A stretch of 64,000 bases of DNA from Beijerinckiaceae bacterium. GTDB lineage: Bacteria > Pseudomonadota > Alphaproteobacteria > Rhizobiales > Beijerinckiaceae. The first letter of the stretch is position 1. Each line of letters starts with the position of its first letter. Below the pieces are notes generated by a model that was not told the origin of the DNA, ran no database searches, and worked only from the letters and a program-made list of their open reading frames with translations. Positions 26,692 through 36,095 of this stretch are shown here, piece by piece. Both the position numbers and the translations under genes were made by a program. Where the stretch lies: assembly GCA_030684835.1 (NCBI GenBank), contig JAUXWZ010000015.1:62001-126000 (forward strand), written 5' to 3'.

Positions 26692-28169
26692 CTCGCCGGT
26701 GGACTTGCCACATTGAATCGCGCTGCAATTGCCCGCAGCGCATCGGCAAGGAGGGCATCTGCCCTAACCTGCGTATCTGCTTCCACATAGCAGCGGAACT
26801 CGGGCGCGTTGCCCGATGGCCGAAGATGCACAATGTCGCCACTCGCCATTGTCACGCGAAGTCCGTCCGTCGAATCCACCGTGCTTTGCGTCGAGCCAGT
26901 GAATGAAAGGAACGCGTCGCAACTCTTAGGGTCGCTCTGCATCGTAAGAACGAATGTGAAGCTGTCGATCGTGGCGATTCCCTTGATGCTGCCGGATGAC
27001 GTGCGTCGCGGCGGAAGCGAGTCGACGAGCGCGGATACAGGCGCGCCGCTTTCCTTTGCAGCTGTCAGCGCCAGCAGGATGGGCAAGGTGCTGTCGCGTG
27101 TCGGCAATGGTGAGAGGCTGACGCCGTTCACCTGCGCCGCAGTCTGGGTCAGGAAACCGCCATTGGCCTCGTATCCCACCACGCAAACGCCCTCATCCTC
27201 GGCAAGCGCCTCCATAGCCTCAATGACGAAGGGCGAGCCGATGCGGGTGCGCAGGATCTTTTCGAAGGCCTCGCATTTCTCTAGGGCCGTGTTTGAGCTG
27301 ACCGGCGTTGCGACGCGTTGCGCACCTAAGCGGCGGGCCGCCAATACGCCAAGGACATCGCCGCGCACGAACGCGCCGCGCTCGTCGCACACCCATGGCC
27401 TGTCGCCGTCGCCATCGGTTGAGACGATAGCGTCGAGCCCATGCTCCTTCGCCCACGCGGCGGCTCTTGTCTCATCCTCCGGCAGGACAGCTTCGGTGTC
27501 GATCGGCACAAACGACTCGCTGCGTCCGAGCGCGACGACCTCGGCGCCGAGGTCGCGGAGTAGACTAAGCAGGAAATCTCGTCCAACTGCGCTGTGTTGA
27601 TAGACGCCAATTCGCAGGCCTGACAGGCAGTCGGCTGCGAAAGCATCGCTGAAGCGGGCGCGATACGCGCCCATAGCTTCCCCCGAGGGCTCAGCGAGAG
27701 CTTTCGTCCAGCGGCTGACGGCGCTCGCCAGATCGTCGGGGCTGATCACAAGCTCGAGCGCATCGCAGGCCGTGAGACTATGTTCGTCCGCCTTGGTGAT
27801 CTCGCCCCGGGCGGTAAAAAACTTCACGCCGTTTCGATCGAAAGGAATGTGGCTTCCAGTGACGACGATGCCCGGCTTGCCGGCCGTGATCGCGCGCAGG
27901 CCGATGGCTGGCGTGGGGCAGGGGCCGGCGATTTCCGGCTCGACGCCTTCGGCCTCGAGCCCCGCGCACACAGCCGCCGCAATTGCCTGGCTGCTTGGCC
28001 GCAGGTCCCAGCCGACGACGCATCCGGTGACGTCAGCACCTTGCGACCGGGTGGCGCGAATGAAGGCGCGTGCATAGGCGCTGACGGCTTCTGGCGTCAG
28101 GTTGGAAACCAAGGCGCGCAAGCCACTTGTCCCAAAGCCAACCGCCGGTGCGTAGTCACTGAGCAACAT
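26688..28169 (-). CDS. manB: Phosphomannomutase / phosphoglucomutase
   Basis: 493 residues, alpha-D-phosphohexomutase. FGTSGLR (12-18) opens domain 1; the phosphoserine loop is VVTGSHIP (Ser106); metal is bound by STDGDGDR; EANGGF is the sugar-recognition loop; RPSGNAPEFR is the C-terminal phosphate site. It should interconvert mannose-6-phosphate and mannose-1-phosphate, feeding the guanylyltransferase at 29789. ATG 28169 begins the conserved domain; an in-frame start at 28307 would add 46 non-conserved residues. It is divergent from the UXS-manC pair across a 577-bp gap, so the GDP-mannose genes are split over two strands. Phosphoglucomutase activity cannot be excluded. Confidence 0.87.
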   Translation of the reverse strand: MLLSDYAPAVGFGTSGLRALVSNLTPEAVSAYARAFIRATRSQGADVTGCVVGWDLRPSSQAIAAAVCAGLEAEGVEPEIAGPCPTPAIGLRAITAGKPGIVVTGSHIPFDRNGVKFFTARGEITKADEHSLTACDALELVISPDDLASAVSRWTKALAEPSGEAMGAYRARFSDAFAADCLSGLRIGVYQHSAVGRDFLLSLLRDLGAEVVALGRSESFVPIDTEAVLPEDETRAAAWAKEHGLDAIVSTDGDGDRPWVCDERGAFVRGDVLGVLAARRLGAQRVATPVSSNTALEKCEAFEKILRTRIGSPFVIEAMEALAEDEGVCVVGYEANGGFLTQTAAQVNGVSLSPLPTRDSTLPILLALTAAKESGAPVSALVDSLPPRRTSSGSIKGIATIDSFTFVLTMQSDPKSCDAFLSFTGSTQSTVDSTDGLRVTMASGDIVHLRPSGNAPEFRCYVEADTQVRADALLADALRAIAARFNVASPPAS

Positions 28170-28746
28170 TGATGCATTTTCCCCAAATCTGTACGCGGTA
28201 TCGCACGCCACGCTTTTCGCACGCTGGATTTGCAGCGCCAATGGCCGTGCTGCCCGTTGCTGCATGCGCGAGGTCACACAACGTTTTGTATCGCTCTCTG
28301 GCGCCATTCATCAACGGTTACCGATTGTGCTTGAGCTTAGCGTAATAGCAGCGTTTGTTATAAAAAAGGTTCACTATTCGCCTCTATTGTCGTTCGATCG
28401 CGGCAATTGGTCAGTTGCCGCAGGTCATCAGATGCGGCGGAGAAGGAAGCTGTGCATCCCACTGTTGAATATGAGGAATTTGCTCCACTCGTGAGCGCGT
28501 TTCCGTCGTCGCTTGCCCAGCTTGGGCGGCGACTGCTTCCGGCTGACCTGGTTGTGCCTGTTCGGGCGCCTTCCCCCCATGCTAGCGCCAAGAATAGGTT
28601 GACCGTCGGTCTTCCCGCCCATAACGGCAAAGCTTCCGCTTGCCTCCTCCGGGATGCCGAGATCGGAATCTCGGCCCTCGCCTTGAGGGGTCGAGCCCGT
28701 GTATGCATCACAGCGCTCGGCGCGCAAACTTGAGCGGGTGTTCTTC
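28170..28746. other. 577-bp divergent intergenic region, no convincing gene
   Basis: It lies between the divergent manB and UDP-glucuronate decarboxylase genes. Short open frames exist on both strands, but none has a ribosome site with a recognisable product. The centre (about 28330-28370) is AT-rich and contains TTATAAAAAA, a plausible promoter area. The right end carries two tandem hairpins. The space could hold two promoters and a long leader for the polysaccharide-precursor operon. Confidence 0.6.
28656..28689 (+). promoter_or_regulatory. Two tandem hairpins in the leader of the UXS-manC operon
   Basis: The 8-bp stem GCCGAGAT/ATCTCGGC (28656-28663, 28668-28675) with a CGGA loop is followed, sharing one base, by CCCTC/GAGGG (28675-28679, 28685-28689). 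No T-run follows, so it is not a simple terminator. It lies 58 bp before ATG 28747. It may be a DNA operator (perfect dyad) or an RNA leader element; neither can be shown from sequence alone. Confidence 0.35.
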
Positions 28747-29730
28747 ATGCTGGCCGGAAAACGCATTTTGGTGACGGGCGGGGCGGGCTTTTTGGGATCG
28801 CACATTTGCGAGCGGCTGCTAGCGCAAGAAAATGAGGTTCTCTGCGTCGACAATTTCTTTTCAAGCTCGCGACGTAACGTGGAACACCTCCTTGGTAATC
28901 CGAGTTTTGAATTAGCGCGCCATGACGTGACCGTTCCTCTCCATGTCGACGTGGAGGAAATTTATAATTTTGCATGTCCTGCTTCGCCAGTTCATTATCA
29001 GTTTGATCCAGTGCAGACGACAAAAACGAGCGTCATCGGCGCCATGAACATGTTGGGGCTCGCAAAGCGCGTGAAGGCAAAGATCCTGCAGGCGTCCACG
29101 TCTGAGATATACGGCGACCCGACGGTTCATCCGCAGCCGGAATCGTATTGGGGGAACGTAAATCCCATCGGGGTCCGGTCATGTTACGACGAGGGCAAGA
29201 GATGCGCGGAGACATTGTTCTTCGATTATCGGCGTCAGCACGATGTGGCGATCAAAGTCGTCCGCATCTTCAATACATATGGGCCCCGGATGCACCCTTA
29301 CGATGGACGCGTTGTCTCAAACTTTATCGTCCAGGCGTTGAAGGGTGAGGATCTGACGATCTACGGCGACGGCTCGCAGACGCGCTCGTTCTGTTACGTC
29401 GATGATTTGATCGACGTAATCATCCAGATGATGGCGACGGACTATGAAGTAACCGGGCCGGTCAATATCGGCAATCCTGGCGAATTCACTGTGAGAGAAC
29501 TCGCCGATCTTGTATTGGAAATCACGGGTTCGAAATCGAAGGTGGTTTCGCATCAGCTTCCACCAGATGATCCCAGACAACGCCAGCCGGACATAAGTCT
29601 GGCGCGCCAGCTTCTGGACTGGCAGCCCAAGACGCAGTTGCGCGACGGCTTGGTGAAGACGATCGCATATTTCGAGGAGTTGTTATCACAAGGCGATGTC
29701 TGGCGGCCTCATCGGCAAGGCGTATATTGA
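28747..29730 (+). CDS. UDP-glucuronate decarboxylase (UDP-xylose synthase)
   Basis: 327 residues, extended SDR. The NAD site is TGGAGFLG (10-17); the active site is [10 protein letters not shown] (Glu120) with YDEGKR (Tyr147, Lys151). The YDEGK form and [20 protein letters not shown] segment are characteristic of UXS-type enzymes, which oxidise and decarboxylate UDP-glucuronate to UDP-xylose for surface polysaccharides. A related dTDP-glucose 4,6-dehydratase would normally have YxASK. ATG 28747 starts at the conserved [12 protein letters not shown]; an upstream in-frame ATG at 28699 would add 16 non-conserved residues. manC follows 58 bp later on the same strand. Confidence 0.87.
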   Translation: MLAGKRILVTGGAGFLGSHICERLLAQENEVLCVDNFFSSSRRNVEHLLGNPSFELARHDVTVPLHVDVEEIYNFACPASPVHYQFDPVQTTKTSVIGAMNMLGLAKRVKAKILQASTSEIYGDPTVHPQPESYWGNVNPIGVRSCYDEGKRCAETLFFDYRRQHDVAIKVVRIFNTYGPRMHPYDGRVVSNFIVQALKGEDLTIYGDGSQTRSFCYVDDLIDVIIQMMATDYEVTGPVNIGNPGEFTVRELADLVLEITGSKSKVVSHQLPPDDPRQRQPDISLARQLLDWQPKTQLRDGLVKTIAYFEELLSQGDVWRPHRQGVY

Positions 29731-29788
29731 ATAAGCATTTTGCTGCGGCCATCGTAAATTTTCCAAGTTCGAAGTCTGAGAGGATAAA

Positions 29789-31198
29789 ATGAGTCTGATC
29801 CTACCGGTGATCATGTGCGGCGGGTCAGGAACCCGCATGTGGCCGCTGTCCCGGGAGAGTTATCCCAAGCAGTTTCTTCCGCTGATTTCGGAAGAATCCA
29901 GCTTTATCGAGAGCCTGCGGATGATGTCGCGCCCAGACATTTTTGCCGCGCCGATAGCTATTTCCAACAAGGACTATCGCTTCCTTGTCGGCGAGCAGAT
30001 GCAACTTGCCGGCGTAAAGGGCGAGATCGTGCTTGAGCCGATGCGTCGTGACTCGGGGCCAGCAGTTGCTGTTGCCGCTGAAATAGCGTTTCGGCGCTCA
30101 CCGGACACCATTGTGGCTATGCTGGCGGCCGACCATTCGATCCTGGATCGGGAGGGTTTCGTCTCCCTCTGTCAGCAAGCCGCGAAAACCGCCGCAATGG
30201 GATACATCGTGACCTTGGGCGTCAAGCCAGATCATGCTGCGACGGGGTATGGTTATATTCGCCCCGGCGCCAGCGTCGACGAGTACGCATTTGCAGTCGC
30301 AGGCTTTACCGAAAAGCCGGACGCTGAGCGCGCACAACAATTTGTCGACGCCGGATACCTGTGGAATTCCGGAAACTTCTTTTTCCGCGCAGATGTCATG
30401 CGCAGCGAGATTGAGAGGTTTGAGCCAGCTATTGCTGAAGCGGCACGGGCCGCAGTTGACAATGCGCGCGAGGATCTCGACTTCGTTGTGCTCGACGAAG
30501 CGTCCTTCTCCCTCGCCCCGAAGAAGTCTATCGACTACGCCGTTATGGAACGTACAGAAAAAGCAGCGGTCATGCCGGCTGATGTGGGCTGGTCGGATAT
30601 CGGCTCCTGGGCTGCCGTTGGAGCGCTTTCATCACCCGATGAGGACGGGAATGTCATGCGTGGCGAAGGCGTCATCATGGACGCAAAGAATGTCTACTTG
30701 CGGTCTGACGAAGGCCTCACTGCGGTCGTTGGCGTCAGCGATATCATTGTCGTGAACACGGGCGACGCGACTCTTGTCGTCGCTGCAAGCGCAGCCAATC
30801 GCGTGAAAGAACTCGTCGAGCGCCTCAAGCTGGAAGGTCGGCGAGAGCCGCTGGAGCATCGCCGCGTCTACAGGCCGTGGGGCTATTATCAAACGATCGA
30901 TCTCGGTGATCGCTATCAGGTGAAGCGCATTAGCGTCCGGCCGGGCGCAGCGCTGTCTCTGCAGAAACACCACCATCGCTCCGAGCATTGGATCGTGGTT
31001 CGCGGTGCGGCCGAGGTGACAATCGACTCGCAAAAGAAGCTCGTTCATGAAAACGAGTCGATTTACCTACCCATCGGATGCGTTCATCGTCTCACCAACC
31101 CGGGCAAAATCGACATCGAATTGATTGAAGTCCAGACCGGCAGCTATCTTGGCGAGGATGATATCGTTCGCATCGAGGACAGGTACAATCGTGAGTGA
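29789..31198 (+). CDS. manC: Mannose-1-phosphate guanylyltransferase / mannose-6-phosphate isomerase, bifunctional
   Basis: 469 residues, the usual length of type II phosphomannose isomerases (ManC/AlgA/XanB). The N-terminal nucleotidyltransferase has GGSGTRMWPLSRESYPKQF (11-29), FTEKP and WNSGNFFF. From about residue 355 the C-terminal cupin domain has RPWGYY and LQKHHHRSEHWIVVRG, the metal-binding isomerase site. The protein should make mannose-6-phosphate from fructose-6-phosphate and GDP-mannose from mannose-1-phosphate, with manB at 26688 supplying the middle step. A rho-independent terminator lies about 100 bp after the stop. Confidence 0.92.
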   Translation: MSLILPVIMCGGSGTRMWPLSRESYPKQFLPLISEESSFIESLRMMSRPDIFAAPIAISNKDYRFLVGEQMQLAGVKGEIVLEPMRRDSGPAVAVAAEIAFRRSPDTIVAMLAADHSILDREGFVSLCQQAAKTAAMGYIVTLGVKPDHAATGYGYIRPGASVDEYAFAVAGFTEKPDAERAQQFVDAGYLWNSGNFFFRADVMRSEIERFEPAIAEAARAAVDNAREDLDFVVLDEASFSLAPKKSIDYAVMERTEKAAVMPADVGWSDIGSWAAVGALSSPDEDGNVMRGEGVIMDAKNVYLRSDEGLTAVVGVSDIIVVNTGDATLVVAASAANRVKELVERLKLEGRREPLEHRRVYRPWGYYQTIDLGDRYQVKRISVRPGAALSLQKHHHRSEHWIVVRGAAEVTIDSQKKLVHENESIYLPIGCVHRLTNPGKIDIELIEVQTGSYLGEDDIVRIEDRYNRE

Positions 31199-31747
31199 AC
31201 TGTAATGCCTACCACTCACGCGAGAACTCCGCTAAGGCCTCGCATTTTCCGCGCCTAACGCTGCTTTTGCGCCGGATGTCGATCCACCCTGTTGACCATT
31301 CCCTTCCTGGTGTTGCGCGCAGCAGGAAGGGCACTTTTTTCACTGGCTGCAGGATCTGTATCCAGAAGTCGCGAATCCCTTGGGCGTGCCGCTGATTCCG
31401 GCGACGAGATGCTTATTGCCGCTCTGGCTGAATGCTTTGCGCGCGCCCCGTAGTTATGTCGCTCTTGCGAGCGCATGCGGGAAGGTTAGAACAAACAGCG
31501 AACAATAAAGCCCACGCAGTTCCGCGCCTTTTCCAATCAGAGGCTCGCGCGTCTCAATGAACGTTCAGACGGCCCGATCGGATGTCCGGCATGACTGAAT
31601 CGCCAGGCGCAACCTTCATCAGTCAAAACATTTCGGCCATGTGTTGACAGCGCAGCCCCGAAGGCTGACTCTGACGCGGAGGATGCATCAGACATCCGGT
31701 AAGGAGGAAGCGCGGGCGCCCCACAGGCGCTGCGGGCGAAATGTATT
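31199..31747. other. 549-bp intergenic region, no convincing gene
   Basis: It separates the polysaccharide-precursor operon from the second catabolic region. Short frames on both strands lack ribosome sites and recognisable products. It contains the manC terminator (31301-31340). The right half presumably holds the promoter of the 31748-36074 operon; I do not see a clear -35/-10 pair. Confidence 0.6.
31301..31340 (+). terminator. Rho-independent terminator after manC
   Basis: The 8-bp perfect stem CCCTTCCT (31301-31308) / AGGAAGGG (31324-31331) encloses a 15-base loop that itself contains the palindrome TGCGCGCA, and is followed by CAC and TTTTTT (31335-31340). It is placed about 100 bp past the manC stop. 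Confidence 0.8.
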
Positions 31748-33076
31748 ATGGCTGATAAAAAGCAAATTAAACTCGGCATGTTCCTGCGGCCTGCAGGACA
31801 TCATCTGGCGGCGTGGCGCCATCCCAACGCGCAGGCGGACGCTGGCGTTAACATCGCGCGGTTTATCGAAGTCGCGAAGATTGCTGAACGCGGCTGCTTC
31901 GACATGCTGTTCTCGGCCGATTCGGCCACGGCCAATTCGGTGTTCGACGAGAATGGACTGCGCCGCATGGCGTATGTGGCGTGGATCGAGCCATTCACAC
32001 TCCTTGCTGCGCTTGCAAGCGTCACGCAACATATCGGTCTTGTTTGCACGGCCAGCACAACTTTCGAAGAGCCGTTTTCACTGGCGCGCAAGTTTGCCTC
32101 GCTAGACCATGTGAGCCACGGTCGCGCAGGATGGAACCTCGTCACCTCCGGCAATCATACTGCGGCGCTGAACTTCAGCCGCGACGAACATATGGCCAAG
32201 GACCAACGCTACATCCGGGCGCGCGAATTTGCCGAAGTGGTGATGGGTCTGTGGGATTCATGGGATGATGACGCTTTCGAGCGCAATCGTGATAGCGGCA
32301 TCTTCTTCGATCCGAAGAAGATGCACACGCTCAACCACGTCGGTGATCACTTCAAAGTCAAAGGCCCGCTTAACGTCGCCCGTTCGCCTCAAGGGCGGCC
32401 TGTGTTGGTGCAGGCGGGGGCTTCGGAAGATGGCAAGAGCCTCGCCGCCGAAACCGCTGAGGTGGTGTTCACCGCAACGCCGACAATCGAAGAAGGCCGC
32501 GCGTTTTATTCCGACCTGAAGTCTCGCATGGCGGCTTTCGGGCGAGAGCCTGACGAACTCAAGATCATGCCCGGCTTTTTCGTCACCGTGGGTGACACAC
32601 AAGAGGAAGCCCACGAAAAGCGGGAGGTGTTGCAGCGACTTATCCACCCGGAAGTTGGAATCGCGTTACTGTCGCAGCGCATGGGGCTCGATCTCTCCGG
32701 CTTTGATGTGGACGGCCCTCTGCCGGACGTGCCGCAAGACCAGGTCATCAGTAGTCGCGTAACGCTCCTCATGGATATGGCGCGGCGCGACAACATGACT
32801 ATACGCCAGCTTTACACGCAGATCGCGGGCGGGCGTGGCCACTACGACATCTGCGGCACGCCCGAGCACATTGCGGACGTCATGGAGGAATGGTTCCAGA
32901 CAGGCGCAGCGGATGGCTTCAACGTCATGCCGCCGGTGTTTCCTGACTCGCTTACGGACTTCGTCGACAAGGTCGTGCCGGAGCTTCAACGTCGCGGCTT
33001 GTTCCGGACGCGCTATGAAGGAACGACCTTGCGCGAAAACCTGGGGCTCTCGCGCCCTGCAAGCAGATACGCATAA
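31748..33076 (+). CDS. LLM-class flavin-dependent monooxygenase, NtaA/SnaA/DszA type
   Basis: 442 residues. The luciferase-like TIM barrel with the NtaA/SnaA/DszA insertions is recognised from 'LGMFLRPAGHHLAAWRHPNA', 'VSHGRAGWNLVTSGN', 'HVGDHFKVKGPLNVARSPQG' and 'VLVQAGASEDGKSLAAETAE'. Family members use reduced FMN from a separate reductase to oxygenate aminopolycarboxylates, sulfones or other xenobiotics; no flavin reductase is adjacent. ATG 31748 has only a weak ribosome site. It is first in an operon with two Bug genes and a VOC protein. Substrate unknown. Confidence 0.87.
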   Translation: MADKKQIKLGMFLRPAGHHLAAWRHPNAQADAGVNIARFIEVAKIAERGCFDMLFSADSATANSVFDENGLRRMAYVAWIEPFTLLAALASVTQHIGLVCTASTTFEEPFSLARKFASLDHVSHGRAGWNLVTSGNHTAALNFSRDEHMAKDQRYIRAREFAEVVMGLWDSWDDDAFERNRDSGIFFDPKKMHTLNHVGDHFKVKGPLNVARSPQGRPVLVQAGASEDGKSLAAETAEVVFTATPTIEEGRAFYSDLKSRMAAFGREPDELKIMPGFFVTVGDTQEEAHEKREVLQRLIHPEVGIALLSQRMGLDLSGFDVDGPLPDVPQDQVISSRVTLLMDMARRDNMTIRQLYTQIAGGRGHYDICGTPEHIADVMEEWFQTGAADGFNVMPPVFPDSLTDFVDKVVPELQRRGLFRTRYEGTTLRENLGLSRPASRYA

Positions 33077-33117
33077 AAGGCGAAGTACAAACGCCAAGTG
33101 CAAAAGGGGAGAAAAAT

Positions 33118-34185
33118 ATGCGGCCACAGCTCAAGAGGGCGACGTTCGCCTTCATCATTGCAGCGCCACTCAGCGTACCCGCTGGATCCGCGCTGGCGCA
33201 ACAATCCGTGCAGGAGTTTTACTCTGGGCCCGGCAAGCAGATGCGTATGGTTATTCGCACGACCGCCGGCGGCGGTTATGATTTGCTCAGTCGTCTTGTA
33301 GCACGCCATATCGGACGCTTTATCCCCGGCGAACCCCAGATGGTCCCGGTCAACATGCCAGGCGGCGGTGGCATTGTTGCAGCTAATTATATGATCCAGG
33401 TTGCGCCAAAAGACGGTACCGTTCTGTCGATTTTTAGCCAAGGCCTTGCGAGCGATCAGGCGCTCGGTCTCTCGCCTCAGTTCAAGGCCGATCTGCGCAC
33501 GGTGAGCTGGATCGCCAACGTCACCCATTCCAACCAATTGCTCGTCGTACATCGTACTGCGAAAACGCAAACGCTTGAAGAGGCGAAACAGCGCGTCACC
33601 ACCATTGGTACCACAGGGGCGGGCTCGGCTTCCGTGCAATTCCCCGCGTTCTTCAATAATGTCCTCGGCACCAAGTTCAAAATGGTGTTCGGCTATCCCG
33701 GCGGCGCTGAAATAGATCTTGCGATGGAGCGCGGCGAAGTCGAAGGACGGGGCACGAATCCCTATACAGACTATATGTCTGCCAAACCGACGTGGCTCCC
33801 CAACAAGATCGTCATTCCGCTCATTCAGACTGGTCTTGTGAAAGAGCCTGCGTTGCCAGATGTTCCTCTCCTATCGGACCAGAAGGTGCCGCCGGAGGAC
33901 AGACCGCTGCTTGATTTCATGTCGCGCTCCGCAGCGGTTGGCCGGCCTCTTGGCACAACGCCAGGCGCGCCAGCCGATCGAGTCAAGGCCTTGCGCGCTG
34001 CGTTTCAGGCGATGATCAAGGACTCGGAGTTCATGGCTGACGCCAAAAAGCACAACATGGACATTCGCCCGATGACTGGCGAGCAACTGGACAAACTCAT
34101 CCGCGATATTGTCGACACGCCAGCCGATATTCGAGAGCGGGTGAAGCGCGCGCTGGAGCCAAAGGACGGCGACGTTTTGAAGTAG
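33118..34185 (+). CDS. Bug/TctC-family periplasmic solute-binding protein
   Basis: 355 residues. A signal peptide (ALA-QQ) precedes 'RTTAGGGYDLLSRLVARHIG', 'MVPVNMPGGGGIVAANYMIQ', 'GYPGGAEIDLAMERGEVEGR' and 'APADRVKALRAAF'. The AGAGS triad is replaced by GGGG, and the N-terminal 'FYSGPGKQMRMVI' carries a two-residue insertion compared with FYxGKxI, so the ligand pocket may differ. GGGGAG upstream supports ATG 33118. It lies 41 bp after the LLM monooxygenase gene and 34 bp before another, damaged Bug gene. Confidence 0.9.
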   Translation: MRPQLKRATFAFIIAAPLSVPAGSALAQQSVQEFYSGPGKQMRMVIRTTAGGGYDLLSRLVARHIGRFIPGEPQMVPVNMPGGGGIVAANYMIQVAPKDGTVLSIFSQGLASDQALGLSPQFKADLRTVSWIANVTHSNQLLVVHRTAKTQTLEEAKQRVTTIGTTGAGSASVQFPAFFNNVLGTKFKMVFGYPGGAEIDLAMERGEVEGRGTNPYTDYMSAKPTWLPNKIVIPLIQTGLVKEPALPDVPLLSDQKVPPEDRPLLDFMSRSAAVGRPLGTTPGAPADRVKALRAAFQAMIKDSEFMADAKKHNMDIRPMTGEQLDKLIRDIVDTPADIRERVKRALEPKDGDVLK

Positions 34186-34219
34186 CAACAAGACAAGCAG
34201 CGCGGCGGGGAGAATGGAA

Positions 34220-35253
34220 ATGACAAGGCGAACGTTTTACCTCGCTGCCGCGCTGGCTGTGTCTGCATGCGCTGGCGCGCAGGCGCAAACCGCAGAAGAC
34301 TTCTATAAAGGCCAAAAGCTTTCCTGGATCTTGAGCGCGGGCGAAGGTGGCGGCTACTCTACCTACGCACGGTTTTTTGCGCCGATCTTCGCGCAAAAGA
34401 TTCCTGGTAATCCAAACATTGTGATCCAAAACATGCCTGGCGCCGGCGGTATTCGCGCCATGATGCACCTGGCCAATGTCGCGCCACGCGATGGCAGCGT
34501 GATCGGCCTCGTGCACGCGAGTGTTCCGTTTGCGCCGCTTTACGGCACCAAGGGCGCAAATTTTGATCCGCGCCAGATGAGCTGGATTGGCTCCATCTCA
34601 ACCGAAAGCGCCATGTGCGTAGCGTGGTCATCTGCGAGGATCAATAATTGGAAGGATCTCTTCGAAGTGATTACGTGGTCGGCGGAACGGGCGCCGGATC
34701 GCAGATGGAAATGCTGCCGCACATGCTGAACAGGCTGTTTGGCACAAAAATAAAGATAGTGTCCGGATATCGCGGTGGAAACGATGTCTACATGGCCATG
34801 GAGCGCGGCGAAGTACATGGTCGTTGCGGCGGCCTCGTGACGTCGATCAACACGACACGCCCTGACTGGTTTTCGCAAAAGAAAGTTACGATCCCGGTTC
34901 TGATCGCGCTGAAGCGCAAGGCGGAGTTTGCGGACACGCCGGCCGTGATCGAATTTGCAAAAGATGAGCAGACGAAAAAGATCCTGGAACTGGTGCTCGC
35001 GCCGCAAGGCATGGACAGACCAATTCTGGCGCCGCCAAACGTGCCCGCCAACCGGCTTGCAGCGTTGCGCGCTGCGTTTACACAAACGATGAATGATCCT
35101 GCTTTTATTGCGGAAGCCAAAAAGCAGAATATAGAGATCGACGAGGTTTCAGGTGACGACGTCGCCGCCATCATAGCCAATTCCTACGCGGCGCCTCGCG
35201 AAACTGTCGAAGCGGCCAAGGACATCATGAACTTCGGCGGAAGCCGCGACTGA
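34220..35253 (+). pseudogene. Bug/TctC-family binding protein gene with a one-base frameshift
   Basis: The first reading frame (34220 to stop at 34729) starts with a signal peptide and gives GGGYSTYAR, NMPGAGGIR and 'INNWKDLFE', then runs out of the family. The second frame (34648-35253) resumes with SDYVVGGTGAGSQMEMLPHM, GYRGGNDVYMAMERGEVHG and VPANRLAALRAAF. Joining GAA-AGT-GAT with one extra A at 34665-34666 restores 'KDLFESDYVVGG', aligning with 'KDVLESEMIVGG' in the copy at 17016. The lesion is therefore a single-base deletion, or a sequencing error in a short A run. The conserved Asp of GGGYD is Ser here. Start 34220 is chosen over 34214 because GGGGAG is seven bases upstream. Confidence 0.8.
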
Positions 35254-35264
35254 CAGAGGAAGCC

Positions 35265-36074
35265 ATGTTCTCCAAGATCAACCACGTTGCGATCGTCAGC
35301 CAGAATTATGCGCTGCTCGCACGGTTTTACGAAGCCGTCTTCAAGATGAAACCGTCCTCAAAGGAGCGCGCCGAACGTGCGCAAACGGTGGGTGACGGAT
35401 ACGTCGGCCTCAACATCAACCCGCGCAAGGCGGGCCGTCCCGCCGGCCTCGATCACTTCGGCGTCGAGGTCGAGGATGTAAACGCCGTCTTCGATCGCAT
35501 GAAGAAATATCAGGACGCTTCATGGGTGCAGCGGCCCGGCACGCGACCGTTCGCCGGCATTACCGCGAATGATCCTGATGGCAACGTCTTTGATCTCTCG
35601 CAGCGGGACATGGCGAACCGTTCCGCGATTTACACCGAAAATGCGGGCGAGCGTCGTCCTCGCTTCATCTCCCACATCGCTATGCGCACGATGCACCCTG
35701 AGAAAATGGCGGACTTCTATCGCGACGTTCTGCAATTGGTTGATGTCAACAAGGAGGCTGACGACGAGAACATGTATCTCACCGACGGCAAGGTCACGCT
35801 CGTTCTGGTGCCGTGGAAGATCAATAATTATCTCGGCCAGAGCATCCTGCCGACAGGCATGGATCATATCGTTTTCACAGTCGAAGATCTGCAGGCATTC
35901 AAGGATGATCTCGACAACGTCATAGGCATTAACCCGATCATGAACACGGTGCCCGTGGGCCTCGGCAAGGAGCAGGGCGCGCGCCTGCAGTTGCTGAAGC
36001 GCCAGTGCCCAGCCGGCGAACATTTCATCGCCGACCCTGATTTCACTATGCTGGGCGTGCGCGCGGCCATGTAG
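35265..36074 (+). CDS. Two-domain VOC protein, putative extradiol-dioxygenase-like
   Basis: 269 residues, two tandem VOC domains. Domain 1 (about 1-115) has His7 (INHVAIV) and His64 (GLDHFGVEV) but Asp110 (NVFDLSQ) where the third ligand would be Glu. Domain 2 (about 130-250) has His137 (FISHIAM) and His201 (GMDHIVFTVEDL) and then 'GARLQLLK' with no acidic ligand. The metal site is thus atypical in both halves and ring cleavage is uncertain; another VOC reaction is possible. AGAGGA supports ATG 35265. Last gene of the LLM-Bug-Bug-VOC operon; its stop codon lies in a terminator hairpin. Confidence 0.8.
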   Translation: MFSKINHVAIVSQNYALLARFYEAVFKMKPSSKERAERAQTVGDGYVGLNINPRKAGRPAGLDHFGVEVEDVNAVFDRMKKYQDASWVQRPGTRPFAGITANDPDGNVFDLSQRDMANRSAIYTENAGERRPRFISHIAMRTMHPEKMADFYRDVLQLVDVNKEADDENMYLTDGKVTLVLVPWKINNYLGQSILPTGMDHIVFTVEDLQAFKDDLDNVIGINPIMNTVPVGLGKEQGARLQLLKRQCPAGEHFIADPDFTMLGVRAAM

Positions 36075-36095
36075 GCCGCGCGACACTTTTATTTT
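36057..36095 (+). terminator. Terminator hairpin overlapping the VOC stop codon
   Basis: CGCGCGGCC (36060-36068) pairs with GGCCGCGCG (36074-36082), and GTG/CAC extends the stem past one bulged A. TTTTATTTT follows at 36087-36095. The TAG stop of the VOC gene straddles the loop and the first base of the right arm. The T-run overlaps the 3' end of the convergent ubiD-like gene. Confidence 0.8.

Noticed and set aside
31195-31395. Small open frame after manC
   Set aside because: No ribosome site, no recognisable product, and it contains the terminator hairpin.
34660-34675. Programmed frameshifting in the damaged Bug gene
   Set aside because: No slippery heptamer, stop-codon context or downstream pseudoknot is evident, and no other Bug gene needs a shift.
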